23,495 bases of DNA, from positions 1-23,495 of IMG/VR virus record IMGVR_UViG_3300022074_000386. The stretch is one strand, 5' to 3'. The stretch's first letter is position 1. Each line of letters begins with the position of its first letter. The position numbers and the translations under genes were made by a program. This document shows, one piece after another, positions 1-8,427 of the stretch. The DNA comes from a virus. The notes below the pieces were generated by a model. It did no database searches. It was not told the DNA's origin and saw only the letters and a list, made by a program, of their open reading frames with translations.

Positions 1-770
1 TTTGTCGGATTGGCAATCGTAGTTGTCTGACCCAGTGTCAGCGAAAAGTTGTTTGACGCAGCAAAGTCAGGCGTGACCGTAGCTCCAGGCGTCAGCGTTG
101 TAATCGTTCCACGCTGTGCAGCCGTAAAGGTTTGCGCCGTACCAGTGACCGCATTGTCAGTCGGAAGCGTTAACTGCGTCGATACAAGCGCACTACCTTC
201 CTTGACGTAAATCTTGTCCTGGTCAGTGGCATAACAAATCTCGCCGTCCTGTAGGTCAGCAAGAGATGCGTTTAGGTTCGCATATGTGCCGCGTGCAATT
301 TTTATGAGAGTTCTGCTAGATGGAGTTCCGCTGGCAAAATTGCCTCCATCTGCTGTGCCTACGCTTGCGCTGCCAGTAGTAGCAGCAGTAATTCTGCCTT
401 GCGCATCAACAGTGATGTCAGCGTTTGTATAGCTGCCTGCCGTTACAGACGTGTTATCCAGGCTGACCAGAATTGAACCGTTAGTGGTGATAGGACCACC
501 TGTGGAACTAAGTCCAGTGCCAGTGCTTATGTCTAAGGAAGTAACCGTGCCAGTCGTTAGCGTCGTCCAGGTCGTGTCGTAATCAGTAGCAGATGCCTTG
601 ATTAGTGCTTGCCCAGCAGCTCCGCCTGCAGCAACTGTCCCCGCCGACTGCACCAATGACGCGACGGTTACTTTCTTAGTCTGATCGTTTACTAGGTCAA
701 CAATCGGCAAGACATCAGTTGTTGCTGGGCTGGTGTAGGCCGTGAGCTGTGAAATTTTGACGTTCGACAT
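1..770 (-). CDS. Tail fibre-like protein, 3' end beyond window
   Basis: The frame is open from ATG at 770 to the left edge, so at least 256 residues are present and the C-terminus is missing. It starts MSNVKISQL and shares with the next gene upstream an N-terminal block of the form MSN-KI--L, then D--PIVD, then KK. The middle is Ser/Thr/Gly rich (for example SLDISTGTGLSS and NADITVDAQGRI), typical of beta-rich fibre shafts. Near the edge is AAQRGTITTLTPGATVTPDF followed by SNNFSLTLG and IANPTN, a block I know from marine phage fibre and structural proteins. A 24-base gap separates it from the preceding gene and I see no clear ribosome binding site. The likely role is an accessory fibre attached near the tail tip. 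Family assignment is by pattern recognition only. Confidence 0.75.
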   Translation of the reverse strand, partial: MSNVKISQLTAYTSPATTDVLPIVDLVNDQTKKVTVASLVQSAGTVAAGGAAGQALIKASATDYDTTWTTLTTGTVTSLDISTGTGLSSTGGPITTNGSILVSLDNTSVTAGSYTNADITVDAQGRITAATTGSASVGTADGGNFASGTPSSRTLIKIARGTYANLNASLADLQDGEICYATDQDKIYVKEGSALVSTQLTLPTDNAVTGTAQTFTAAQRGTITTLTPGATVTPDFAASNNFSLTLGQTTTIANPT

Positions 771-794
771 GGCTCAGACGACTTTGAACACAGT

Positions 795-1892
795 TTAAGA
801 CCAAGTGCTAATCGCCACTCGCTTCCAAGTGTTGGTGGCTGTGCATACGTAGATATAGTTCGCATCCCATGCGACTTCGCCTGCTGTACCAGCCGCTGTG
901 GCTGATGCAGGGGTCAGTGTCGGGATGACTGGCCGAGCGCCAAGAGTAATGTTGGCAGCAGCAATCGCCACCATGCTTGTCAACGTGCCTGCTGACTGGA
1001 CTTGCAAGTCCAATTTGCCGTCTTCCGTAGTGTCAGTTGCGTCCAATATTGACGCGACCATTGAGGCATAAGTGTGGGCAATAGGAGTGCTCGCGTCATT
1101 ATTCGACTGAAAAACGATTGAGCTAATGACGTCATTGTCTACACCAGCGATACCACCTCTGTGGTGATACAGAACAACGTCAGCTGCTGATGAGGCTACA
1201 TTTTGCTTTGACTCTACAAATACACCAGTCGACAAGCTTGACTGTGTGACATGAAACGTGTGCTGTGGGTTCGTCTCGTTGACGCCAACACGATCCCTAA
1301 TTGCCCTTATTCTTGTTGAGTTTGTTCCTGCGTTGCTAGTAATTATATCAATAATTCCGTCTTCCGTTGTGTCGCTCGCATCGTCAATCTTGGCCAGGAT
1401 CTGAGCGTACGTATGATCCTGACTGTTATCATTTCGACCGCGAAACTCAATGTTTCCTAAGTTGTCGTTATCAGCTGGTGATGCTGAGTTGCGATACAAA
1501 ACAACGTCAGGAGCCGTGTCTAGGCCAGCATCATTGTTCTCAATGATGACCTGATCAGTCGTGTCAGCGCTAAACAAATGCAATTGTGCTGCTGCAGTGC
1601 CAGTTCCAAGTTGAAAGCCGGCACTGGTGTAGCTGGCAATGCTTGTCTCGTTAATTGTTACGCCAATTTCATCAGCAGCAGCCCTATAAAAGCCTGTCTG
1701 ACCAGCGTCTGAGGCAAACGCGATGCTTGGCTGCGAGGCTGTCCCATCAAGAACATTCCTGAATAAAGCTTTGTAGCCAATCTTTTTGTTCTTATCTGCT
1801 GCAGTTGCCTCGCTGACATCAACAATAGGAATAGCATCGCCATCCGCTAATGTGACGATGTCATTTAGGTCCGTAATTTTGCGGTTTGACAT
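795..1892 (-). CDS. Tail fibre protein with two internal repeats
   Basis: A 365-residue protein. The N-terminal block (residues 1-45: MSNRKITDL, IPIVD, KNKK) matches that of the next fibre gene and is probably the attachment part. Two copies of a repeat of about 85-100 residues follow, at roughly 103-198 and 210-310. Each carries DVVLY, then a DND motif, then HTYA, then a D-DTTEDG turn and a hydrophobic strand. The C-terminus (about 328-365) has TPASATAAGTAGEVAWD, YIYVC and NTWKRVAISTW, a tail-end signature I associate with marine phage fibres. The start lies one base past the stop of the preceding gene, so translation is probably coupled. The role is inferred to be host recognition or a fibre shaft; the receptor cannot be predicted. 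Confidence 0.8.
   Translation of the reverse strand: MSNRKITDLNDIVTLADGDAIPIVDVSEATAADKNKKIGYKALFRNVLDGTASQPSIAFASDAGQTGFYRAAADEIGVTINETSIASYTSAGFQLGTGTAAAQLHLFSADTTDQVIIENNDAGLDTAPDVVLYRNSASPADNDNLGNIEFRGRNDNSQDHTYAQILAKIDDASDTTEDGIIDIITSNAGTNSTRIRAIRDRVGVNETNPQHTFHVTQSSLSTGVFVESKQNVASSAADVVLYHHRGGIAGVDNDVISSIVFQSNNDASTPIAHTYASMVASILDATDTTEDGKLDLQVQSAGTLTSMVAIAAANITLGARPVIPTLTPASATAAGTAGEVAWDANYIYVCTATNTWKRVAISTWS
963..1265 (-). repeat. Fibre internal repeat, copy 2
   Basis: Encodes about residues 210-310 of the same fibre. Landmarks in matching order are QHTFHV, GVFVES, ADVVLYH, VDNDVISSIVF, HTYASM, LDATDTTEDG and SMVAI. It is a few residues longer than copy 1, with the extra length around the SNNDASTPIA segment. 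Confidence 0.7.
1299..1586 (-). repeat. Fibre internal repeat, copy 1
   Basis: Encodes about residues 103-198 of the fibre protein at 795-1892. Landmarks are QLHLF, DQVIIEN, PDVVLYR, ADNDNLGNIEF, HTYAQI, DDASDTTEDG and TRIRAI. It aligns with copy 2 motif for motif. The similarity is clear in protein but diverged in DNA, so this is an old duplication. Confidence 0.7.
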
Positions 1893-1893
1893 C

Positions 1894-2871
1894 TCAGCAA
1901 GCCATTAGGACGCAAGGAACACAATAGCTTCCGTCAGCGTACGTCGTCGCAACCACAGTACTCGTGACCTTAGCGATTGTCTTGCTTCTCACGATGTCGT
2001 CTGCTTGTGGTTTGGCCGTGCCATCTCCTGCGGACATAAGCAAGTCGCCGCGAGCAATAGTCACGCCCTGCGAAACGCGAATAACAAAGTCACCCGTCAT
2101 TGCACAGTAAAAATCTTTCGTATAAACATCATCATCATCGTCCCAGCCTTGAAAAACGCCTGCAACGTTAACGTCGCCTTCAACGGTGGATACACTCATT
2201 CGATTCAATTGCTCATTGTCTTCACTGCCCCACTCGCACATCTCGTCAAGGTTGGTTAGCACCGTGCCACGTTTAATCTCGATGCGATCGGCGTTTCCAG
2301 GGAGTTGTGACCAACGAGACAGGTGAGCACCTGTCAGGCTTACAGTTCCGCCACTTACAACTATGTTTCCTTCATCAGTATTCCCGTCTCTCTTAAATCT
2401 TATATAGTTTCCGTCAGTTGCCAATCTATTCAAGCCCAAGCAAAAACCATTATTTATTGCAATGTTTAAACGACCACGGTCTGTGATTTGCAGGCCCTCA
2501 AGGCTTTGATCTGTAGTCTCGAACGGATTTACAGTGGTTTTTACCAATATCGATTTTCCACCACTGGAGCCTACATCTTTCCCGATACTTAGTCTTTGAG
2601 TTCCGTCAACCCTAAACTTCAGCTCTGTCTCCCCTAAAACAGCACCATCAACCAAGCCTCTTAGCGGAGTCCAAGCATTTGCAGCAGTGCGAAGCTTCAG
2701 TGCTTGCGCTGAAGAATTGTCGGCCCAAGTCTGATATGCAGTCTTAGTGACCATTGCAGTGTCAGTACTGCCGCTATGATTTGAGAACAACGCAGCAAAC
2801 CTTGCATTGATATCCGACCGGACTGCTGCACCTGTGCCATTATCTACAGTACTGTCAGAAGCCTGAGCCAT
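1894..2871 (-). CDS. Structural protein, cyanophage-style N-terminus
   Basis: A 325-residue protein directly after J, with a 4-base gap. The N-terminal 60 residues (DNGTGAAVRSDINARFAALF, then NHSGSTD, then TAYQTWADNS and LKLRTAANAW) form a block that recurs in marine phage tail and fibre proteins. The middle resembles beta-rich fibre sequence (LKFRVDGTQRLSIG). The region around residues 185-240 includes AHLSRWSQLPGN and EIKRGTVLTNLDEMCEWG, and the C-terminal part has GDFVIRVSQGVTIARGDLL and a DGTAKPQADDIVRSKTIAKV stretch. That last part resembles phage fibre domains carrying a peptidase-like or chaperone-like 'A-GDLLvsn..G' motif. Three Cys lie near the C-terminus. The location implies a tail-tip accessory or fibre subunit. 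No enzymatic function can be claimed. Confidence 0.75.
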   Translation of the reverse strand: MAQASDSTVDNGTGAAVRSDINARFAALFSNHSGSTDTAMVTKTAYQTWADNSSAQALKLRTAANAWTPLRGLVDGAVLGETELKFRVDGTQRLSIGKDVGSSGGKSILVKTTVNPFETTDQSLEGLQITDRGRLNIAINNGFCLGLNRLATDGNYIRFKRDGNTDEGNIVVSGGTVSLTGAHLSRWSQLPGNADRIEIKRGTVLTNLDEMCEWGSEDNEQLNRMSVSTVEGDVNVAGVFQGWDDDDDVYTKDFYCAMTGDFVIRVSQGVTIARGDLLMSAGDGTAKPQADDIVRSKTIAKVTSTVVATTYADGSYCVPCVLMAC

Positions 2872-2875
2872 TTCT

Positions 2876-5800
2876 TTATGGTTGCTTGGAACCGTATCCT
2901 ACTGCAGTGTACCTAAAACGCCTGTCAATCAAGAGCGTGCCATTCTTAAAAGCGACGTCGAAGCCTGTAGAAGTAGGCTCGCTAAGCACGAAGTAGTCCC
3001 CTGGTGCCATATCGTAAGCAATAATTCCTACAGAGACGTCTGTATTCTCGTCTGTATAGAAAGGAAACTCAAAGGGTACTGTTTGCGTCTGATAGTTTGA
3101 CTGCAAAGTTTTTTCGCTGGCCTCAGTGCGTCGCTCAAACTTGACGTCAAGCCCTAACGACTCAATTGCTGGTGTCTGGTCAGCACGCTTAGTGCTCAGC
3201 TCAGCCTTAAATTGAAAATGTCGGCCTGTAAATCTTGTGTTTTCTAACGGCACCCAGGGTCCGTAGCTCAGATTAGTTGCATTAACAAAGCTATCTGTCG
3301 CCTCAAACTGCAACGATCCTCCATCTTCTAAAATAACAAAGTCATCGACTCTGGCTGATCCGTCAATTTCGCCATTGTCATCTATTGCGGTACGCAAATA
3401 CACTTGCACGTCAACGTCATCTGCGATATCTCCATCAAAATCTGACCATGTTTCTATCAGGTCAACGCGATCATCAAAAGTATTTGCCCTGTATACGCCA
3501 GTGCTATCTAGTATCCTTTTGAAAGATGGACTGTATTTAGCACCAAAATCAAAACCTAATGCAAAGTAATATGTGCCCTGTGTGCGCTGTGTTCCAAATA
3601 TAGAGTCAATATTGCTAGTAAATCCATCTAAATCACTAACCTCATCATCAAACGACGCATCTCCGTCAAGCACTAAGCCGTCAAAGCCATCATCGTAATA
3701 GACACCATCTCTTATGCCAGGGAAGCTGTCTTTAGCTAACTGAATTGACTCGTAGTTAAACAATGGCAATTGGTCCGGCAAGTCAATAACCGCACTTGCA
3801 GCATTCAAACTTCTTACGCCTTGATTGTTCTCAAACTTGACAAAGTACTCGCCTTCTAACATCGGTAGTGTTACAGATGTGGTTCTTGCTTCAACTTCTC
3901 TTAGCAAGGTTGATTTGTACCACTCACCTGTTCCACCCTTTTTACCAGAGTGTCTAACAACAGCAATAAACTCGTCTAGAGGTAAGCCACTTGCAGTTGC
4001 AGACCAACGCACAATCACTTGATCTTTGCCAACTGGCTCTAACGTGACCTCTTCTGGGTCTGGCGGGCGATTTTGTACAGTTCCACCACCAATAATAGTC
4101 GTAACATCATCAGCCGTTGCATTAGCCTGAGCTTTGCCTGGCTTAGACTTATGGTTACTTGGTTCTGGACCAATCGAGTAAATTCTTACTTTTACAAGCT
4201 GCCCAGCTAAAACGCTGTCGTTAATTTCAACGTTAGTATTATTTGTTGTAATAGTTTTGAAGTTTCCGCTTTCTGTTATCTTGTATTCAACTACAAATCT
4301 GACTCCTCTTATATCTGGGACACCATCTGGGCCAAGCCCTCTTGACCAAGAAACATTGATCTGCTTGAATCTGTTGCGGTCTCTAGTGATGTCAAAAAAG
4401 CGAATTTGTACATCTTCTGGCGTGGCAGGGCGGTCGTCAAACAGAGTCGTACTAGGAAACTTGAGATCAGATGCCTTGCCTTCTACGACGTTATAAATAT
4501 TGTCAACATGTTGTACACCTACAATCGAATAAACACCATCTTCTCCCTCAGCAACCGACAAACACCGAAACTTTTGATTTTGAACACTCGTATCTGTAAT
4601 TGTCCAGACTGCGTCATCAGCAGGGGGTTCATCAAAGGGTGGACTTACAGTGATCGTTGATGTTCCATTAAGGGTTGCTGCACGAGCCTGCACACGCCCA
4701 TCTGGCAAGACAACAGTAATCTGATCACTGTTCCCAGGCGGCGAGGATACATTTTGGTCTGCAATCACCTTATTTCTATCTGCCCCTACAATTCGGCCAG
4801 CCAGTCTTGCCCCTTGACGCATTGCATCAGAGACGGCAAATATTTGACCCGGCAAAACATTCAAACCTTCAATGCCTACAGAGAAGTTTACTGTCTCACC
4901 ATCTAACTCTTCTGAGGTCATTACCCATTTCGCCATCCGCTGAGCTTGTGTTCTTGAGGTGCAACCAAACGCAACAATCTCTCTTGTTTGCAAGCCATAT
5001 TTCTTGATTGTGTCTATGTTCTCAACAATTACGTAATTAGGCTTGTAGAAGTTCTCAGGGTCGTTATACCTTGCGACCACTCTTGTACTTCGCGTTTTTA
5101 AAGAAGAACCGCTGTAAATAAAACCGCCTTCTACAACATTTGAGTTAGTAAAGACATGGATAGGGTCAAGCGTATTGCCTTCTCCTTTTAAATTGCCATG
5201 ATCAGCCGCCAGCTGAACCGTGTCAGACTTCCAAAAGACCATGCCACGAAACACGCTTGCAAGATCTTGTATGACGCTATACGCATCAGCCTGGCTGCTT
5301 ATGACTGTATTGATTGCAAATCTAGGCTCTTTGCGTTTTTTTTGTTTAGTGCCAGGAGCTATCGGTCCAACTACAGCTTCCTCGTACTCAGAAATTTCAA
5401 CTAACTCATTGCAATATTTAGCTATTGGTATCAAGTCAATCCAGCTTATATTGTTTACGGTGATGTAATCACCAGCGCCATAGCGCTTGTTAATCAACAT
5501 GTCATAAAAACAACAGACCGGACAAGTAGTCCACTCTGCTCGCTCTTTCAATGAGCCGTCAAATGGCAAAGAGCTAAATTCTAAATATCCGTCTTTATGC
5601 GCAGTTGCATTTGATGGGACTGCGACTTTTCTTCCTTTAACATCGTAAGCGCGAGATGGCAGGGATGGGTATTGCTCTGCGTCAATTGTTACTGCTGCAA
5701 CCGCTGTACCTGCATAGTTGATCTTTACATCCTTGTGAATTAGGATTTGATTCCACTGAAGCGTATCTCCACGACCTGACTCAAGCGGCACACCTGAGCC

Positions 5801-6448
5801 TTCTTTTTCTTTCAAATCTTTAAGATCAGTTTTTTTTATTTCAAACGCATCTTCTTTAGGATCAAACAAAAGTTTTTTGACTTTAATATTCCACGGACCT
5901 GTCGTGTTGGCGAAGAAGTCAAGCCGTATTTTAGGCGTCTTGAATTGATAGTTAGAAGTCGATATTCCCTCAATCTCGTCTGTATGCCGTACGATATAAG
6001 GGCCTCCAGAGGCTTGTATCTGGACCTCATATTTGATCCTTGCCGGAAACAGTTGGCCGCGAGCAACACCCTCGACAGCTGTTGAGTAAAGCTTTGGAAT
6101 CGTAAAAACAAGTTCAACAAAATCTGCCTCTGGATCTGTAACTGTCCGAATAACCTGGCCATCTCCATATTGCCTTTTGTCGACCCTGCCAGCGCTGTTT
6201 AGCCTCTCGGAGTAATTCCGACCGACCTGCCCGTCTGTTACGACTTGCGGTATAACAACTGTTTTTTGCTTGCTTAGCTTTTGTTGATTTAAGTTGCCTA
6301 CCGTATGACTCACGCTTTCCCTGAGCAACTCTTTGTCAGTTATAGGTGTTTCGTTGAGAAACACTCCATCCCTGCCTTGCACGCCTTCAATAGGGCCTTC
6401 GCAGATAAGGTCAATAGTTGTAATTGAGGTCTTAGATTGAAGCGACAT
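2876..6448 (-). CDS. J: Tail tip / host-specificity protein (lambda J family)
   Basis: A 1190-residue protein, close to lambda gpJ in size. The N-terminus has the J-family signature (TTIDLICEGPIEG, residues about 10-22, then LNETPI). Residues up to about 660 match the hub part, with KNLLFD-type and INTVISSQADAYSVIQDLA segments and a binding-ring-like region (AKWVMTSEELDGETVNFSVG). Two fibronectin-III-like domains follow, about 674-760 (PATPEDVQIRFFDI) and 793-886 (PPDPEEVTLEPVGKDQVIVR). An Asp-rich stretch lies near 915-945. The C-terminal part has beta-rich repeats ending LLIDRRFRYTAVGYG. It would form the central tail tip, contact the host surface and gate DNA release. Its ATG is two bases past the stop of I. 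Family assignment is firm; receptor specificity is unknown. Confidence 0.93.
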   Translation of the reverse strand: MSLQSKTSITTIDLICEGPIEGVQGRDGVFLNETPITDKELLRESVSHTVGNLNQQKLSKQKTVVIPQVVTDGQVGRNYSERLNSAGRVDKRQYGDGQVIRTVTDPEADFVELVFTIPKLYSTAVEGVARGQLFPARIKYEVQIQASGGPYIVRHTDEIEGISTSNYQFKTPKIRLDFFANTTGPWNIKVKKLLFDPKEDAFEIKKTDLKDLKEKEGSGVPLESGRGDTLQWNQILIHKDVKINYAGTAVAAVTIDAEQYPSLPSRAYDVKGRKVAVPSNATAHKDGYLEFSSLPFDGSLKERAEWTTCPVCCFYDMLINKRYGAGDYITVNNISWIDLIPIAKYCNELVEISEYEEAVVGPIAPGTKQKKRKEPRFAINTVISSQADAYSVIQDLASVFRGMVFWKSDTVQLAADHGNLKGEGNTLDPIHVFTNSNVVEGGFIYSGSSLKTRSTRVVARYNDPENFYKPNYVIVENIDTIKKYGLQTREIVAFGCTSRTQAQRMAKWVMTSEELDGETVNFSVGIEGLNVLPGQIFAVSDAMRQGARLAGRIVGADRNKVIADQNVSSPPGNSDQITVVLPDGRVQARAATLNGTSTITVSPPFDEPPADDAVWTITDTSVQNQKFRCLSVAEGEDGVYSIVGVQHVDNIYNVVEGKASDLKFPSTTLFDDRPATPEDVQIRFFDITRDRNRFKQINVSWSRGLGPDGVPDIRGVRFVVEYKITESGNFKTITTNNTNVEINDSVLAGQLVKVRIYSIGPEPSNHKSKPGKAQANATADDVTTIIGGGTVQNRPPDPEEVTLEPVGKDQVIVRWSATASGLPLDEFIAVVRHSGKKGGTGEWYKSTLLREVEARTTSVTLPMLEGEYFVKFENNQGVRSLNAASAVIDLPDQLPLFNYESIQLAKDSFPGIRDGVYYDDGFDGLVLDGDASFDDEVSDLDGFTSNIDSIFGTQRTQGTYYFALGFDFGAKYSPSFKRILDSTGVYRANTFDDRVDLIETWSDFDGDIADDVDVQVYLRTAIDDNGEIDGSARVDDFVILEDGGSLQFEATDSFVNATNLSYGPWVPLENTRFTGRHFQFKAELSTKRADQTPAIESLGLDVKFERRTEASEKTLQSNYQTQTVPFEFPFYTDENTDVSVGIIAYDMAPGDYFVLSEPTSTGFDVAFKNGTLLIDRRFRYTAVGYGSKQP

Positions 6449-6450
6449 AA

Positions 6451-7776
6451 TTAGTTGCTATCAAGCAGTTTGATTCCGATGCCGTACACCGTGAAAGTAG
6501 TGTTATTGTCCACACTAGCATCTAATATTTCAAACTCAAGCTTTATGTGACTGGCTTGCGCGGTTCTTGGCACCTCAAGACGATGACCATAAACAAAAGG
6601 TTTTTTTTCGCTAGCCTCAAATTTGCCCTGTAACGTAGCCCCTGCCGTAGACACAATCGTGTCTCCAGCTCCCTTCAGCCTTAGGTTAATCCTGTAAGTC
6701 ACGAAGCCATCGATCTGAGCAGAGTCTTCGTCACCCACATAGTCAAAAAAGTTTGTTTTTACTTTCAGGATCACGTCAATACTTTGCCTTGTTTTTCTGC
6801 TTTCACGCAATCGCTTAGTATGATACTCTAGGTTGTTATCGTTTACCTTGAGCAGGCTTGAATTAGCTTTTACAAGCCCATTGAGGCCAGTGCCGTCAGG
6901 ATTTGAAATCGTTTGATCAACAACTTGGCGATCTTTTTTCTTGCTCTCGAATACCTTGTCGGTTCCGTATTTGCGCGTAAGAAGATCGCCCGCCGGCGCG
7001 ATGCTATCACTTATCACTTCTCCGTTGACTTTTATTAGATCACGGTTGAACACCCCAAGCGTTTCCTTAATTGGGTCAGAGTCGTCTTTAATATCAACGT
7101 CAAGGGCAAGCAAGTGGCCTCCAGTAATTACACGCCCATAAATAACAGGGATGGTGGCACCTGTTCCAACTGTATTGACAGGACCATTGAATGCATACGA
7201 CTGCTGCCCCGATGCACCTCGGGTGTTGCCAGTTGGACCTGTACCACGAACATTAGTGCCACCTTCAAGTCTGCGGCTGCCAAGTCTCGGGACTTCTGGC
7301 TGTGGTGAGATTAAACCTGCTACGCCGCCTAAGGTTAAAGCAATGCCAAGATTTCCACCTACTGCAACAAGTGATGCTCCCAAAGTTGCAGTAGCTGCAG
7401 TTCCAACCGCGCCAGCACCAAATCCAGCTGCTCCGCCTAATCCGAATCCTACCGCAGGATTCAAGATAGCTAAAGCAACCAGACCAACCCCAGCCAAAAT
7501 CTGACCTGTTGAGCCACCACTACCACTAATTACGGGCACAACAATTAACGGCCTGCTACCAAACGGCAGGTGCAGTTCGTCATATCCCATTGCTGCACCA
7601 CCCTGAATCACCTTGTAGCCAATGCCGTTGTGATGGGCCTCGACGAGGTCTTTTTGTAGCTGCGGGTAGTTAAAGCAAAGCAGCTTTATGGCATCTGCAG
7701 GCGTCCTAAGGTTGCAGTACTCATGCTCGTATCCGTATTTTTCGCCTAGCTCACCTGCCAGCCTGACAAGTTGCAT
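6451..7776 (-). CDS. I: Tail assembly protein I (lambda I family), C-terminally extended
   Basis: I chose ATG at 7776 (441 residues) because the lambda-I domain begins exactly there (MQLVRLAGELGEKYG, then LRTPADAIKLLCFNYPQ). An upstream GTG at 7833 would add 19 residues unlike the family. Residues 1-85 form the ubiquitin-like I domain (ends RPLIVVPVISG). Residues 88-157 are a glycine-rich hydrophobic stretch with two or three possible membrane-active helices. At about 193-225 comes the second conserved block (SYAFNGPVNTVGTGATIPVI, then YGR). About 215 further residues follow (RKYGTDKVFE, YHTKRLRES, VILKVKTNFFDYVGD, YRINLRLKG). Lambda gpI is about 223 residues, so this protein is roughly twice as long. 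It overlaps the NlpC gene by 26 bases. It is inferred to assist J during tail-tip assembly. Confidence 0.88.
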   Translation of the reverse strand: MQLVRLAGELGEKYGYEHEYCNLRTPADAIKLLCFNYPQLQKDLVEAHHNGIGYKVIQGGAAMGYDELHLPFGSRPLIVVPVISGSGGSTGQILAGVGLVALAILNPAVGFGLGGAAGFGAGAVGTAATATLGASLVAVGGNLGIALTLGGVAGLISPQPEVPRLGSRRLEGGTNVRGTGPTGNTRGASGQQSYAFNGPVNTVGTGATIPVIYGRVITGGHLLALDVDIKDDSDPIKETLGVFNRDLIKVNGEVISDSIAPAGDLLTRKYGTDKVFESKKKDRQVVDQTISNPDGTGLNGLVKANSSLLKVNDNNLEYHTKRLRESRKTRQSIDVILKVKTNFFDYVGDEDSAQIDGFVTYRINLRLKGAGDTIVSTAGATLQGKFEASEKKPFVYGHRLEVPRTAQASHIKLEFEILDASVDNNTTFTVYGIGIKLLDSN

Positions 7777-8170
7777 GACGAAACGCGGCCACAGTCCTTT
7801 TCCAATAGTACTGCCGCAACGGCTCCACTGCACTAATACTGTCCATGCGTTGGTGCAAGATCCTGTCGTTGCCTAAATAAATGGCTGCATGCATCGGTGC
7901 TCTTGTTCCAAGGCGCATCAGCAATACATCACTCTCTTGCCGATCGTCTAGGTCAACCTGCCAAAAGCGCAGCTGCCTTGCATGCCTCAAAAAGATACTG
8001 TCAGTAGTCCCAAGGTCTTCAGGTCGCTCAAAGTCCGGCAGCATTACACCGAGCAACTCAAAGTATTGACGCAGCAGTGAATAGCAGTCTTGCTTACCGT
8101 AACTCCACTCCTTGCCAACTAAGGGTCGACAGTCAACCATTCCTTGTTTGGTACAGAGTAGACGTACCAA
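7751..8170 (-). CDS. NlpC/P60-type tail assembly peptidase (C-terminal half of lambda K)
   Basis: The frame opens at a TTG (8170, 139 residues). The only ATG near the domain start is at 8140, giving 129 residues. The catalytic-site pattern of the C40 peptidase family is visible: YGKQDCYSLLRQYF with the likely nucleophile Cys29 (TTG numbering), then PMHAAIYLG with His94 and a following ILHQ. LPDFERPED matches the segment after the Cys helix in lambda gpK. It would cleave peptidoglycan peptides or act in tail-tip assembly. It overlaps the JAB gene upstream by 52 bases in the -1 frame, and neither candidate start has a good Shine-Dalgarno. The ATG has AAGGA touching it with no spacing. How it is translated (re-initiation, coupling or frameshift) is open. 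Confidence 0.85.
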   Translation of the reverse strand: MVRLLCTKQGMVDCRPLVGKEWSYGKQDCYSLLRQYFELLGVMLPDFERPEDLGTTDSIFLRHARQLRFWQVDLDDRQESDVLLMRLGTRAPMHAAIYLGNDRILHQRMDSISAVEPLRQYYWKRTVAAFRHATCQAGR

Positions 8171-8427
8171 GGCATTTTACTTTGGCTGCAAGCCTTGCGG
8201 TCATAATGGCTTACTGGCGTGCCCTGCGGATGTGAATGAACAACACCTTCAATTACGCCAGCACACATTGCACGACCGTAGTCGACTGGGCTAATAACGA
8301 AAGTCTCTTCCGGATTGTCTGCAATGTTGCGACAAGGAAAATAGCTACCACTGACGACTAACCCTGCTGATTCTTTTGGGTACTGCTCTTCTGCATGGCG
8401 AACTGCTTCACGCTTGAAGTCTTGCAC
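8119..8427 (-). CDS. JAB/MPN (Mov34) metalloprotease-like tail assembly protein (N-terminal half of lambda K)
   Basis: A 102-residue protein starting at GTG 8427, supported by a strong GGAGGA at 8435-8440 seven bases upstream. The JAMM zinc motif is visible: Glu19 in PKESAGLVV, His64 and His66 in VVHSHP, then Ser73 and Asp76 in SHYD. The spacing between HxH and S is one residue shorter than the usual seven. FPCRNIADNPEETFVISP and MPWYVYSVP match the lambda gpK N-terminal domain. In lambda this domain and the NlpC domain sit in a single protein; here the frame stops at TAG (8119-8121) just where the linker to NlpC would begin. The start overlaps the end of L by 20 bases. It is inferred to be a zinc isopeptidase-type assembly factor. 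Confidence 0.88.
   Translation of the reverse strand: MQDFKREAVRHAEEQYPKESAGLVVSGSYFPCRNIADNPEETFVISPVDYGRAMCAGVIEGVVHSHPQGTPVSHYDRKACSQSKMPWYVYSVPNKEWLTVDP

Noticed and set aside
5336-5343. A8 run on the minus strand within J as a frameshift site (similar runs near 5829 and 6600)
   Set aside because: A slip to -1 at 5336-5343 reaches a stop within five codons with no domain to gain; these runs are ordinary Lys-rich codons.
5836-6168. Minus-strand 110-residue frame inside J
   Set aside because: It is an out-of-frame shadow of the conserved J N-terminus, Arg/Leu/Ser-rich, with no start signal.
7777-7833. GTG start at 7833 for protein I
   Set aside because: The added 19 residues do not resemble the I family, and the conserved domain begins precisely at ATG 7776.
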